From: Aphanomyces cochlioides
Lineage: Eukaryota > Oomycota > Saprolegniomycetes > Saprolegniales > Verrucalvaceae
Direction of reading: 5' to 3'
Assembly (NCBI GenBank): GCA_019828595.1
Contig: JAHQRK010000028.1
Location: 124,001-188,000 of the forward strand
Length of the DNA stretch: 64,000 nt
Shown: piece after piece, positions 45,625-56,842 of the stretch
Position numbering within the stretch: position 1 is the stretch's first letter
Layout of the letters: each line of letters starts with the position of its first letter
Notes under the pieces: model-generated
Database searches by the model: none
The model's input: the letters and a program-made list of their open reading frames with translations, nothing else
What the model was told of the DNA's origin: nothing
Program-made: the position numbers and the translations under genes

Positions 45625-48600
45625 ATGACAGGGACAGAGAAAGGCTACGAGATTCCACCAGAGCATGCTTGGCTCCTCACCGACGACTTGGTATTTAGTC
45701 GACATATTCTTGGGCGGTGTATTGGAGTCAGCGATGACGTATCACCAACCAGCGCTGATCACATCAAATTTGCAAGGAAAGCTGACTCTCTGACAAAGAC
45801 GCTCAAGTCAACTTTCAATCTTCCCGGCCAGAGAAGAAGTTCTGACGCAGATGAAGGAGTATGAATTAATCGTTTGTACGACCGATGAAACATTCTTGAA
45901 CTTGTAGATGTTGCGGCCACTTCAGGATTACGTGGATCGTGTTCTTGATTTGCTTAAACAAGGATGGAATTTGAAACCTACGAAGCTGTTGGAATGGACT
46001 ATTGGTGACGTTTTGGATCAAATCTTAGATGTACGGTCGCACTTGCGTGCTTCAACTCAATGGAGACGTGTAGATCTTGTTGACGAGAGTCACGTTTGGC
46101 AACTTAAACGTGCTTGAAACATTTTGTCAAAGCTTAGACGAGCTCGATGGGGCAAATCCCATGAAACATAGCAGTGACAAGCTTCAGTACAATTCTTGAT
46201 GTGTTACCTGCATTGTAATTTGCACTTACAGGAAATATTCCACTCATCTCAAGAAATTCAAGGAAGATCTCAATGCAGATCATGCCAAGGGGTTTGTTCA
46301 ATGGAAACCCATTGACGATATTCAAGCAGACCATGCAGCGCAATTAAGTGAGGAAATCTCGACATATTTTGAAGAAAACCGCATAACCAAGGAGGTAATT
46401 AGACTCTTAGACCTCAAATCTATTACTGTGTAGGATGAGACTCGTCGAAAAATGATTGTTCGTACGCTGGAACAAGCCATTAAGAAGAAAAAGGATTGGA
46501 GACATTGCAATATTCGTCTATACGGCAGTTCTTTATCCACCATGGGTAGAAGTCAGACGAAGTGTGTGATGAACTAAAGTACAATTAGGTACCAAAGGAT
46601 GTGATATGGACCTTTGTTTGACTTGGAGCAATTCTGAGTACAACTTCAAATCCAATTCTGCTACAATTAATGAAGCCCGCCGTGCCAGGTAAGCATCGTT
46701 ATATGCTCACTCTACAGATGATTAGAGAGCAAGCCGAGCAAAATTGCAGTGAAAGGCATCGAATTTTAGTTCATATAGACCAGGCACGTCAAGATCTCAA
46801 GAAATGTGAAGTGATCCTTAATACTCTCCTGGAAGCGAAAAAGGCGCTTGATTCCGCGCAAAAAATACCCTCTAAAAAGTATGTTTTTCATGTAAATTGA
46901 GCCAATCGATTATGTAGACAAGCTGCTATTCGACGGGCGGAATACTTTCTCAGCGCCCAGACTGTCCTCTTGGCATATTTGGAACATCTCCTCAATACCC
47001 TTCCTGAGAGCACAGATGTCGATGAGACTGATCTACGAAATGCATCGAAACATTTGAAAAATCTTCTCGACAGAGAAAAGGAGCGAGTGAACAAGCTCTA
47101 CAAATTGACAGCAATTTTGCAAGTAAGCTGAGTGCTCAGTTAGATTAATCTGGCTTTAGAAAGCAGGTTGTAAAATTGTCAATGTTATTGCAGGTGCTCG
47201 TGTTCCCATCATTAAGTATACTTCCCCGTCAGCATTCCATCACAATGAGTAGGTTCTTGCACATTGAGAGTGGCCTTGAGTGTGATATTTGCATGGAAAA
47301 TACCCTGGCGACAAAAAATACTCTGCTCTTACGCACTTATGGCTCCTACGACTCCCGTGTTAGTCCACTTGTTTTGGCGGTAATTATCTTTATTGTACTA
47401 TGATTATGTGGTTGAATTTAGATAAAGAAATGGGCAAAAGCACGAGATGTTAATGACGCATCACAGAACACCCTGAGCTCTTACTCGTATGCACTTCTTC
47501 TTATTCATTTCTTGCAAGTTCTTGGCATTCTTCCTAATTTACAGGATCCGCAATTGCTAGAAGAGCTGAAAGTTGCTCCAGAGGTACACAGCATTCCCTG
47601 CCGTGTTTGAATCCTTGTAGTTTCTTGGAGGTCATGATGTTACTTTTTGCTCGGACGTAAACGCTTGCCGGGCTAAAGTTGGACATATCGACACTACCCA
47701 CCTCAGCATTGGACATATATTCCGACAGTTTTTCGACTACATGATAAAATTTCCATGGATGACTTATGTTGTGTCGATTCGAAAGCAAAAACGTACCAAG
47801 ATTGATCGATGGCAAGAATCTGCTAAGTCGTGGAGAATGAGTATAGAAGATCCTTTTGAAACCAACCGTGATCTTGGAATCGTCTTGACTCATCTTGGGC
47901 AAGAAGTACGTCTTATCTGAGTGCTTGCTATTAACGATGAGTAGAAAATATTAAGAGAGTTCGAACGAGCTGCTGAAGCCTTGGCGAAGGGTGCGAGTTA
48001 TCAAGACATCATCAAGAGCGATGAAAAGAAAAAAAGTAAAGGTCGACAAGAAAAACCAAAGCCGAAACCGTCCCATGAAGATAAGAATACCGGAAGTGAG
48101 AAGACTGGAAATTCAGAAAAATCTAAATCTTCGAGAAAAAATGGCTCGAACAGGAAACATACGGCTGATCAAAGTGAAGTCAAAGACGATGTACAAACTC
48201 CGTCACAATCCACGACTGCGGAGTTGAAACACAAAGAAGTGTCTGATTCAACTCTTCGCGAACGAAGTATTGGCAATAACAAGACAAAACAGCCGAAAAG
48301 CGCCGATGAGGAATCCTATGCATTTCGAAAGACCAACACAACAATTAAATCCTCGAAGAAACAAGATCGTAAAAATGTCCCAAGTAACATCAGTCAACGC
48401 AGTGAAAATAGTGAAAAGCAAAAAGCAAGCGACGGCTCAAAATTGTCCCGTTCCAGTGATGAAATTGGTGATGACCACAAACGACCAAGTGAAGAGAAAG
48501 GACCACCACCGGCTCCATTGGAGCTAAAGCCAACTATTTCTGATTACATAATTGAAAACGACCGCACGACTGTCAACAGCTGCGATCACTTGGAAATATT

Positions 48601-48898
48601 GACGACGGAGGAGCCACTATTGGCCTCGAAATCAAGAAAGACAAAAGGAAAAAGGCCCACGAAAGGTTCAATCAAACAATTTGGAAAAAATCATGATGTC
48701 GACGGAGAACACGCCACGCATCTGCATGTGGAAAAAAATGCCCATGACCACGGAGATATTGCAAATCAGAATAGAGACCTCGCTGTTGCGACAGCGTCGA
48801 TTTGCCAATATTCCTCTCGACAAGCCCAACAGCCTAAGAAATTTAAATACCGCCCAAGGAAGCAAGGTAAAGCAGAGGCCCCAAAAGAGACGACATAA
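45625..48898 (+). CDS. TUT/Cid1-type terminal nucleotidyltransferase with coiled-coil insertion
   Basis: Adds uridines or adenosines to RNA 3' ends (family role). Thirteen exons join in frame to 928 aa: 45625-45858, 45908-46030, 46074-46186, 46232-46394, 46434-46545, 46589-46688, 46726-46878, 46918-47122, 47160-47215, 47253-47379, 47422-47583, 47621-47905, 47945-48898. Catalytic motif RLYGSSLSTMGTKGCDMDL (two Asp, about 251 and 253) and third Asp in LECDICMEN (about 430) mark a Pol-beta nucleotidyltransferase. PAP-associated features follow: RVSPLVLAIKKWAK, SSYSYALLLIHFLQ, LPNLQ, and IEDPFETNRDLG. Between the Asp pair and third Asp lies a helical, heptad-rich insertion (about 285-400). The last 300 residues are Lys/Ser-rich and disordered. 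Exon junctions were set by frame and family match. The acceptor of intron 6 and C-terminus are the least certain. Confidence 0.85.
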
Positions 48899-48900
48899 AC

Positions 48901-49342
48901 ATGAAGATTTTGTTGTATCTGTACACGATGAGTTTACTAGCTGCTATCGCCCTCAACTGCAGGAATTTTAGTACAACTTGTGGTCAAATTACACTGATAT
49001 CCTCAAACGGTCTAGACTAAAACTAAGCTTGGAAAAGACTCTTGAGATGTTTTTCGATCGATGTTTGCATTTCTTTCAGCAGAGATTGGAGCCATGCATC
49101 CAACGACGTGCCGGTTGGACTTGTTCCTTCCTCCTGTTGCAAGAAGATCGACGAAAACACTGGAAGAATGTCATTTTGCACAATTGTTCGAATGGCATCC
49201 TAACCCAAACTTGTATTCCATGTACCAGGATTTTTCGCTCACCTTCGGAAGCGTCGACTTGCAAGGAAGTATTTGTCCCGATAGATGGACATTGACAGTT
49301 GGTGCAACCACACAAAGTCGCACAAGCGACTGCATCGCCTAA
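48901..49342 (+). CDS. Possible small secreted six-cysteine protein
   Basis: Two exons (48901-49009, 49080-49342) join in phase to 123 aa. The start MKILLYLYTMSLLAAIALNC has the length and hydrophobic core of a signal peptide. The rest carries six cysteines (NCR, TCG, TCR, ECH, ICP, DCI), an even number compatible with disulfides. The intron 49010-49079 has GT-AG ends and a ttctttcag acceptor. The ATG lies only two bases after the nucleotidyltransferase stop, which is odd for a separate gene. Alternatively a 40-nt intron could extend the upstream gene and this would be chance. The stop is 9 bp from the convergent coiled-coil gene. No family recognised. Confidence 0.4.
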
Positions 49343-49351
49343 ACAACTAAA

Positions 49352-51298
49352 TCACCCAGGTCGTGCCGGTTGCATTACCTTTTCGAGAGCTTTTGTGTGC
49401 GTTTGTTGGAGGTCGACAAGTTTATAGTTGAGATCTTCGTTCATATTCTTGCATGTTTTGAGCTCGCTTTGCAACGTGTGGACTTGACCACGCTGTTTCA
49501 GCGCTTGATTCTGTGACGCCACCAATTTTTCACTCTGTTCCTGTAGTCGAGTTTCCGCATCGGTAGCTCTTTGAGTTAATGCCGAGTTTTCAGTTGTCAA
49601 CTTGTCGAGTTGACTCTCCAGCGCATTTTTCTCGCAACGTTTTGACAAAATGTCTTGTTCCAATTCTGTTAATTGCTGTTGGCACAGTTTTAATTCGTTC
49701 TTCGCCTTCTCGACATTTGTTTCATTTGCAGCTCGATCCTGGAGGAGGACTTCTTTCTCAGCCAGCAACGTAGCATATTGTTGTGACAAATTGTCGTATT
49801 TTTGCGTCAAGTCAGCCACATCACCACAGCTCTTTCGACGGAGCAATTGTAAATGTTGAGTCTCTTTTTGCATATCTTGCACAGCTTGAGAGTGCTGGCT
49901 TCGTTCCAAGTCTGCCAGTCGCAAGCGTCCCATTAGAGACTGTTGTTCAGTCTCGAAAGCTTGTAACTTCTCTCCATATGAAGCAGCCAATGCACGCCAC
50001 TTCTCTACCTCATTCTTCAGCTCGGCTATTTCCCTTTCGTTGGCAACTTTTATCGCCTCCAAATCCTTCTGGTGCTGCTTAAACATGAGCTTGTACTGCT
50101 CAAGCTCAAGGCGTAAATCAGCCACCGATTGCTCTGAACTCTTGAGCGACTCTGTCAATTGCTCAATTCGTTTCCGCAAATTTTCTTCGAGTAGCAGCGA
50201 ATTTTCAAACTTGTTCTGGACTTCTTGTAGTTCTCCTGTTAGCATTTGCACTTGTTTTGTCTTCTCATTGCAAAGATCAAGCTGGACTCGATAATTTTTG
50301 TAGGTTTCATCCGCATCACTTGAAGGAGGTCGATGGGCTGACTCAAGCTCGACCCGCAACTGATTGAGCTCTCGAGATTGTTCTTCGTTGAGCTTCTTCG
50401 CTGCAGCTAGTTCTTCCTTCAACTTGAACTCTGTGGTTTCCTTGTGGGCAATCGTGTCATTCATTTGGCGTCGTGCAACTAGACTCTCAGAAAGCTTGGC
50501 CATTCATGAAAATCATGTTCTCAAGTTTTCAGCGTACCTTGACTTGCAGTTCGTCCATCATAGGCTTGACGTTCTTGAGATCAGATTTTGCTTTTTTCAA
50601 TGCCGCTCGACTGTTGAAACAATTGGAGCACCCAGTTACCTTTGGACTAGGCGGAGCTGAATTGTGAGCCATGGAACGAAATTGCCCGCCGCCAACAAAT
50701 TTGGAGTTCCCGCGAAGTCTACAACAGATATGAGCTGGCAAATAAAACGATCATGCCTCTGAACTAGTGATTCTTGCAAGCGAGCGACTTCCATCTTCAA
50801 ACTTTCGTTTAGCTGATTAACTCGCTGCAATTCGACTTGGACGGTATATGGCACCACAAATGTCCCCCTACAGATCAGCACAACGTCAAACGTAAATCAA
50901 TTCCTCCGACAGTACAACGAGCTCGTGGGAGTTTCGACGGATGATTGAATATCAAAGGAATAGTCGGTAGCAAGGACGTCTTCATCGTCGTCAACATCAC
51001 CGACTTGGTTTTCGTTGTTCGTGTCGCATTGGGGAGTTTTTAGAGCGGTGGAATCTGTGTCTCGGGGAGTCGCGCTGTTTGAATTGGAGCTGGATGGACG
51101 AGACATTGGCAACGAAGACTGCATCCTGTCGCTAGGTTCGACGTGGTTTTGGGACACTTTCCTCGTATATGACGCACTGTGCGGCGTGCTGGCCTTTCGG
51201 ATCACAGGCGATGCCGAGTGTGTTTGTCGCTCACTCATTTTCCGCGGCCAGTCTTTCCGTCGCGGTATTGGAGGCAATGCATTGTGAATACTTGTCAT
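49352..51298 (-). CDS. Long coiled-coil protein
   Basis: The ATG at 51298 opens a Ser/Pro-rich, probably disordered N-terminal exon (MTSIHNALPPIPRRKDW, then a DDDED patch; ends at about 50933). After the first intron the sequence becomes almost continuous heptad coiled coil (VELQRVNQLNESLKMEVARL onward). The last exon (about 50476-49352) encodes roughly 375 residues rich in Leu, Glu, Gln and Lys, ending QPARPG. Introns are short; one near 50640 would be about 29 nt, and that junction is provisional. Such proteins are often centrosomal, basal-body or golgin-like, but no diagnostic motif is visible, so I assign no function. It is convergent with the upstream small ORF. Confidence 0.7.
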
Positions 51299-52223
51299 GC
51301 CAATGATTGAAAATGAAACAAATTCGCGTTTCAACCAGCAGCGATGGCACTTCAGTCGAGCCTCATCGACTAAAATTAGAGTACGTAAGATGTCGCCGTT
51401 TTAGCTTCGAATATAATAAGACATACCTCGATTGGCATGAGTCTACCCGGTAGACAGGCAACACGTAGCCCGGACAAGCTTCACGGACCACCGCAGTTAA
51501 CCATAGGCGATGTTGACCCAGAGAATATTCATAGTTCGGAAATGCGTCACAAGCTATCACGTCCCAGCGACGTCGCCGGCTAGGGGCATCATGTAGCGCC
51601 AAAAACAGACGAAGAAGTCAAGTAGCATGAAATGAAACATGAGTTGTAACGAGCAGGGAGGTGGGCCCGATGCAGCCCTAATACAATGCAAATGACAACT
51701 TGCTGTAGTCATGCAGTGTCTTGTTGACTGCCTCTTTGCTTTTACAACATTTAGACGTTGGTGCAATCCACGAGGGATACAACATGTACAGACAAATACG
51801 ACAAATATCGTTTGTCTCTCATTTGTATGCTCCAGAATGCATCCAAGATAAGGTTAGCACACGCTTCGTCGGGTTGTTTCTCTGGCAGTCGACAAGCCAC
51901 AGAATGGCCTGACTTCTCGTCGCAATCAGATAGTTTTCTTTCCTGCAAAGTTCTCAGTTTTATGTTGGTTCGGTCAACAACACTCCCCAAGTATCGATTG
52001 CAATCCCAAGCATGATCTTTAGTCCGAGCCGCAGGTTTGCCAAGCTCAATATATCTGTTGTGCATTGCCCACAAGTGCTAGCATCGATAGAGGCGCTGCT
52101 GGTTGTTGCCTATGTCTTCTTCGTCTCCAATGCTGAAGGAATGGAACATCTTCAATGATTGGTCAATGAAAGATCGAAAAGATCCAAAAGCTTCGAAAGT
52201 GGCGCACTTTAATATTTGCCACC
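51299..52223. other. Intergenic region without a supported gene
   Basis: Small minus-strand open frames occur (51751-52074, no ATG start in the usual context; 51363-51602), but they show no recognisable domain and do not join into a convincing spliced gene. The right end should hold the promoter of the astacin-like gene: its ATG at 52224 has a strong gccaccATGG context. Confidence 0.5.
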
Positions 52224-54979
52224 ATGGCAATAGGGAAAGTACTCACGGCGCTTGTTGCCGCCTCCGCTTCCGTTCTCGTTGAGTCCAAAGGTTTCTTCGG
52301 TAGGGAAATCACCATCCACGTCTTTCACCTCGTCGTAGTATGTCCAGCGCCATGCTTGGCCATGTTTCTTCCACGTGATATGGAGGACATTGACGATTGT
52401 ATCTGTTTCAGCCCAGACAAGGCGTCATCCACTTTGCTCGATCATGGAGAAAGCACTAAAGTCTATCGTTGCCCAGATAACTCATCGGCGTCTATTCTTC
52501 ACCCCAGATCGTTTGCCGATTGTGTATGCACCAACGACTTGCACCGAGATGAAAAAGCTGGACAATGCGTAGCACAGCTTTTCTGCGAAGGCAAATATGA
52601 ACTCAAAAGTGGCTTGCTGACTCCGCGCTCCCTGGCTGACTGCAAGTGCGTCGAGCCATATACCAAGGACGAGTCGACGGGCGAATGCATGTTGACTTAT
52701 TGCCCCAGAGCGGCCAACTACGTCAAGCATGGCAAGGCGGACAAGGTCAAATCGCTGGCAGATTGTGATTGTTTGGCGCCATACACGAAAAATCCCCAGA
52801 GTGGTGAATGCTTTATTCGATTTGAATGCCCGAACCATTCATCGCCACCATTGCAAGGCTACGCTAAGTCGATTGGAGACTGCACATGCGATTGGGGATT
52901 TATTCACCCAACGACCAAATCACTCTCCAACACGACAGACTCGTTTTGTGTCGCGGAAAAACCTTCTTTTGCTTGCCCCCTCCATTCTCGTCCATTGACA
53001 ACGCTGGATGGGTCGCCCGTCAATTTCCTGGATTGCGAATGCTCCGATGGCTTCGAGCGAGACGATCAACGAGAGCTGTGCGCCAATGTGACGACTTCCT
53101 TCTTACGAGGCACTTCAACGCCTGTCGAGACGCAATTTGAATGCCCTGACTTTTCTGTCCCATTGGCACCTCATCCCCATTCCATGGCTCAATGTCAGTG
53201 TCTCCCTGGTTTCGAACCAAATTGGGGTCTTCACTCTTGCGACTGGACTCCAGATTACTACGTCTGTCCTCTTCATTCGTTCAATCCATTCCCTGCTCTG
53301 CCTGCTCTTGATTTCATGGATTGCCACTGCGCCAAAGGCTATCAACGCAATGACGCCAAAGGCATGTGCGAAGTCAGGACGCATTTGAATGAAAACGGAT
53401 GCCCAATTGGCTCCCTCATTGAAAACTGGCCTGTGCACGACCCGTCTTGGGATTGCTTTTGCCCCTTTGGTGAATCGGATGATAACTCAGACATTGAAGC
53501 GATTGCGTCACAGGAGTTTCTCAAGAAACTGGGGGAAGCAAATTTGGATGAAGAATTGGGAATTACATGCTTACCACCACCCACAGGCTGGTCGTTTGGT
53601 TGTCCCCACAACGCAGTCATGAACACATGGCCGATTTTGAAAATTCAAGACTGCTCGTGCAAAGCTGGGTATGAAGGCGTTGCGACGGACGATCATTTCG
53701 GCATGGCATGTAACGAAACATCCACGACTCGGTTCTTACCCGCTTGCGCGAATGGCATGACGAGAAGTTCGAGCGACAACGTATGCCGCTACCTAGCTGA
53801 AGACGTGGCGGTGTCTTCGTCGCACCCTATCGGCAAAATTGTGGTCGACGGCAATGAACTTGATTTCGTCTTGGTTGAGGAAGACATCATGGTTACTCAG
53901 GGCGATATTGCAGTCGGCACATCCTTCGGCTATCTGAGTGACGACGATGACAACCTATTTTTCATTTTGCATGGCTATTACAACAAAGAAAAGGAGTCTC
54001 GATGGAAAGACGTAAGTTCGACATCATGGGTTGCAAATGTCCAACTTGCTTGTAGGCGAAAATGTGTTTTACAATCGATCCATATGTGTCGAACCGCCGA
54101 CAAGATATCTGGGATGCCATGAACCACATTTCACTCAATACTGGGTTTTCTTTCCTCGAGTGCAAAGAAGAATTTTGCGACGATCATTTGGATGATTGCG
54201 ACGACTTGGTCGACTTTAGTTTGACTGCTTCGAGCTGTTGGTCGTCAGTTGGACGTGTGGGGGGTCGCCAACTGCTCGGTGTGTCTGATGATTGTGGCAA
54301 AGGAAACCTCATTCACGTGATTCTGCATGCAATTGGATTGCACCACCCAACGTTGCGCCGCGATAGAGATGGCCATGTTCAAATCGCATGGGAATGTGTC
54401 GACTCAACGAAGCGCAGCTTTTTTGCGGCTGAGCACCTCGAGACTATCGAATCGGACAAGGAATCCAGCATCTCGTCTGTCCCGTATGATTTTTTCAGCA
54501 TCATGCATTATCGGGCTGATGCATTTGTTAATACCTCGATGGAAGGCGGCTGCATGACGGTATTCCCCTTGATTCAAGACCCATATGAAAGACAATCTGT
54601 GCTTACGGGGATGGGGCAACGTGATCAAATGTCACTGACCGATATTCATTATGTTTGGGCACTATATCCTGCATTGAGAGCGAAACAGCAAGATATCCTT
54701 GCAGCTGCCAATTTGGACCACGCTTCCGACATTTCAGACTTAGAATCGACTTTGGAAGTCCCGGAGCACCACGAGTCCCGACTACACACAAAAGCTGACA
54801 CGATCAACTACCACCAAAACAATTCGACGTCCAATACAGTCGGCGCTATCGTCTGCGTCGTGGCTTTTGTCGCAGTTGTTGGCTTCGCCATGATTGAGCT
54901 CAAGCGGTTAGCCAAGAAGAAAGCAGAAGCTGATGAAAGATATGCTGATCCATTGTTGTCTGATACCATGTACGAATGA
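52224..54979 (+). CDS. Membrane-anchored astacin-like protein with ten Cys modules, catalytic Glu missing
   Basis: Two exons (52224-54011, 54056-54979; 44-nt intron) give 903 aa. Residues 1-20 look like a signal peptide. Ten repeats of about 40-50 aa follow, with the pattern CP..(S/N)...DCxC..G(Y/F)...C. An astacin-type domain spans the intron: CFTIDPYVSNRRQDIWDAM, SSCWSSVGRVGGRQLL, the zinc motif H683-V-I-L-H687-A-I-G-L-H-H693 and Met-turn SIMHY. In active astacins the motif is HExxHxxGxxH; here the catalytic Glu is Val684 (GTG, one base from GAG). A transmembrane helix (about 857-880) and a short cytoplasmic tail end the protein. It is likely a surface protein that binds zinc but may not cleave. 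A 39-nt in-frame stretch (about 52298-52336) could be an intron. Confidence 0.88.
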
Positions 54980-55159
54980 ACAGTGTAATTAGGTTTGCGA
55001 TTTATTTTGAATGATACATGTGAGATTTCACCCTTTGTGTCTCTGCTTGGCTGTATCTCGTGTGGAATCATGCATAAAGGCTCGGGGAAGAAACGAGGTT
55101 GCATGTTACATGAATGGCTCGACCATCTACTTCTATCTAAATCGACTCTCGAGGCACTC
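54980..55159. other. Convergent intergenic spacer
   Basis: 180 bp between the stops of the astacin-like gene and the PPR-like gene. It must contain both 3' UTRs and polyadenylation signals. Nothing specific is recognised. Confidence 0.4.
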
Positions 55160-56210
55160 TTAAGCTTGTTTTGAGTCTTCAGTTTGTTTTTTGTCGGCCG
55201 ATTCGTCTTCAATTTCTTCTTCATCAGCATCACCGTCCTCTTCTTCATCGGCTTCAACTTCTTCCACGTCTTCCACTTCAGCAGATGCAGCATTGGAAAT
55301 GGCTGGCGTAGCGGCAGAATCTTCATGCAACAATTCTCGCAATTTTGCATTTGTGTACACTTCACCAAGATGAATCAATGACTTGACCAAAGGGATCTAC
55401 CCAAGAAAACACGTAAATCCCATGCGACTGCTTGCTCCTCACCGTCTTTTCAAGTTCAGAGTCAGACAAGCCATCAAGAAGCAACAAGAAACCATGGGCA
55501 TTCATCATCTTGGCGTGGCTACACAGAGGTCGCCCATGAGACTGGCGTTCGAGGTGACAAATCTTACCAAGCTTCGGTGGCGAATTGGATGGCCAAGTCC
55601 ATCTTACCTTGCTTTTTGCACAAGCTACACAATCGTGAGCATGCCTGACGCTCCACACATGATCGTTCTACCTGATGAGGGCATTGTAGACTTTGGCAGA
55701 CAATTCCATCTTGTGTTGCTTGACAATATCGACGACCTTCAAACCCTTTTCAAGTTCACCGCTCTCGGCATAGTGGCTGATTAAGTTGGCGCTCGTGCCG
55801 TTCACAATGTACTTCGAGAGTGATGGGCTGTTGGCCATCCAGTCCAACGCAAGATCTGCGTGGCCATTCTTGATGCACTTGCTCACGAATGTGCCTGTGC
55901 AGTGCTTTGGGATGTGAAGATAGTTGAGTTCGTAGAGCTCGAGCGCTTCCCGGGCTAGTGTCAAATCCTTTTCGGACTTGATTTCACGCACAACGAATTC
56001 GAGCTTCTCCTTGGAGAGTTGCGTGGCCGACGCAGCAATCGAGTAAACAGTGCCCAAATACTTGATCTCAGCAACGGTCGATTGCAAAGTTGGTGGGCCT
56101 GTATGCTTGGGACGCTGAACAGCCGCAGGGGCATTGGTAGCAAGGCCACGGGCAGCAACGCCACGCACTGCTTGACCCGCAATCAATCGTGCCGCAACTC
56201 GGCTCAACAT
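55160..56210 (-). CDS. Mitochondrial PPR-like protein
   Basis: Four exons (56210-55672, 55624-55569, 55519-55443, 55396-55160) join in frame to 302 aa. The N-terminus MLSRVAARLIAGQAVRG..RGLATNAP is Arg/Ala-rich and amphipathic, like a mitochondrial targeting peptide. Helical-pair repeats follow that resemble pentatricopeptide units (LARDLALDW, YAESGELEKGLKVVDIVKQHKMELSAKVYNALI, LCKKQGKMDLAIQFATEA). The last 60 residues are very acidic (EVEDVEEVEADEEEDGDADE). PPR proteins bind organellar RNA or ribosomes. The repeats are few and degenerate, so the family call is moderate. Exon junctions were chosen from GT-AG borders that keep frame. Confidence 0.65.
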
Positions 56211-56842
56211 GATCTCGATTGTCACTTGACTTCTTTGGCCATTGGTTGTCGTGACCTATCCGGATAATCGACCGGATAAGTTTCGTTGTGCAATCCTGGC
56301 GATGTGAAAAGCCACACCGTCGAGCAGGATGCCGCCTTGGCCTCGAGCTAGGAAGAGCTTTTCTGGTCTACAATTCCAGCCGAATCGCGCAAACAACATT
56401 GAATTCATTGCGTCAATATCATTGTGCAAAGGAAAAGTCGACTGGGTGGCTGTGTTTCAACAGCAAAAGATTATCCCCGCCAGCCCTAGCTATGCATTGG
56501 TGCTTTGCGTCAAGAGGGTAAGCGCTGAAGGAGAGGATCACAAACTCTTTAGAATAAAGACATGATGGCTGTCGACATGCCGATTATGTGGATACAATGA
56601 AATCATCCGAGATTCCTAATGTCATGGACCTCGTCGTCCATGAAGTGGGAGAATCGACTGGAATCTCCAGTTGGAACAAACAACTTTAAGATTTCAATGA
56701 AGTTTGAACACGAGCCATTGCATTCTATGTTGGACAGAACAGTGGAAATTGCACGCTTTTCGAGTACAGAGCGAGAATGTTCATTTCATTACCACTGTGG
56801 CATGCAAATTTGACGAGCTACACATGTCGATGGCTTTCGCCC
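56211..56842. other. Intergenic region, no gene seen
   Basis: 632 bp between the PPR-like gene start and the SPAG6 stop, both on the minus strand. Small plus-strand open frames (for example 56288-56521) show no recognisable features. It presumably holds the PPR-like gene promoter and the SPAG6 3' UTR. Confidence 0.5.

Noticed and set aside
51751..52074. Minus-strand open frame of 107 codons
   Set aside because: Starts with TTG, no domain recognised, and no convincing splice partners; left as intergenic.
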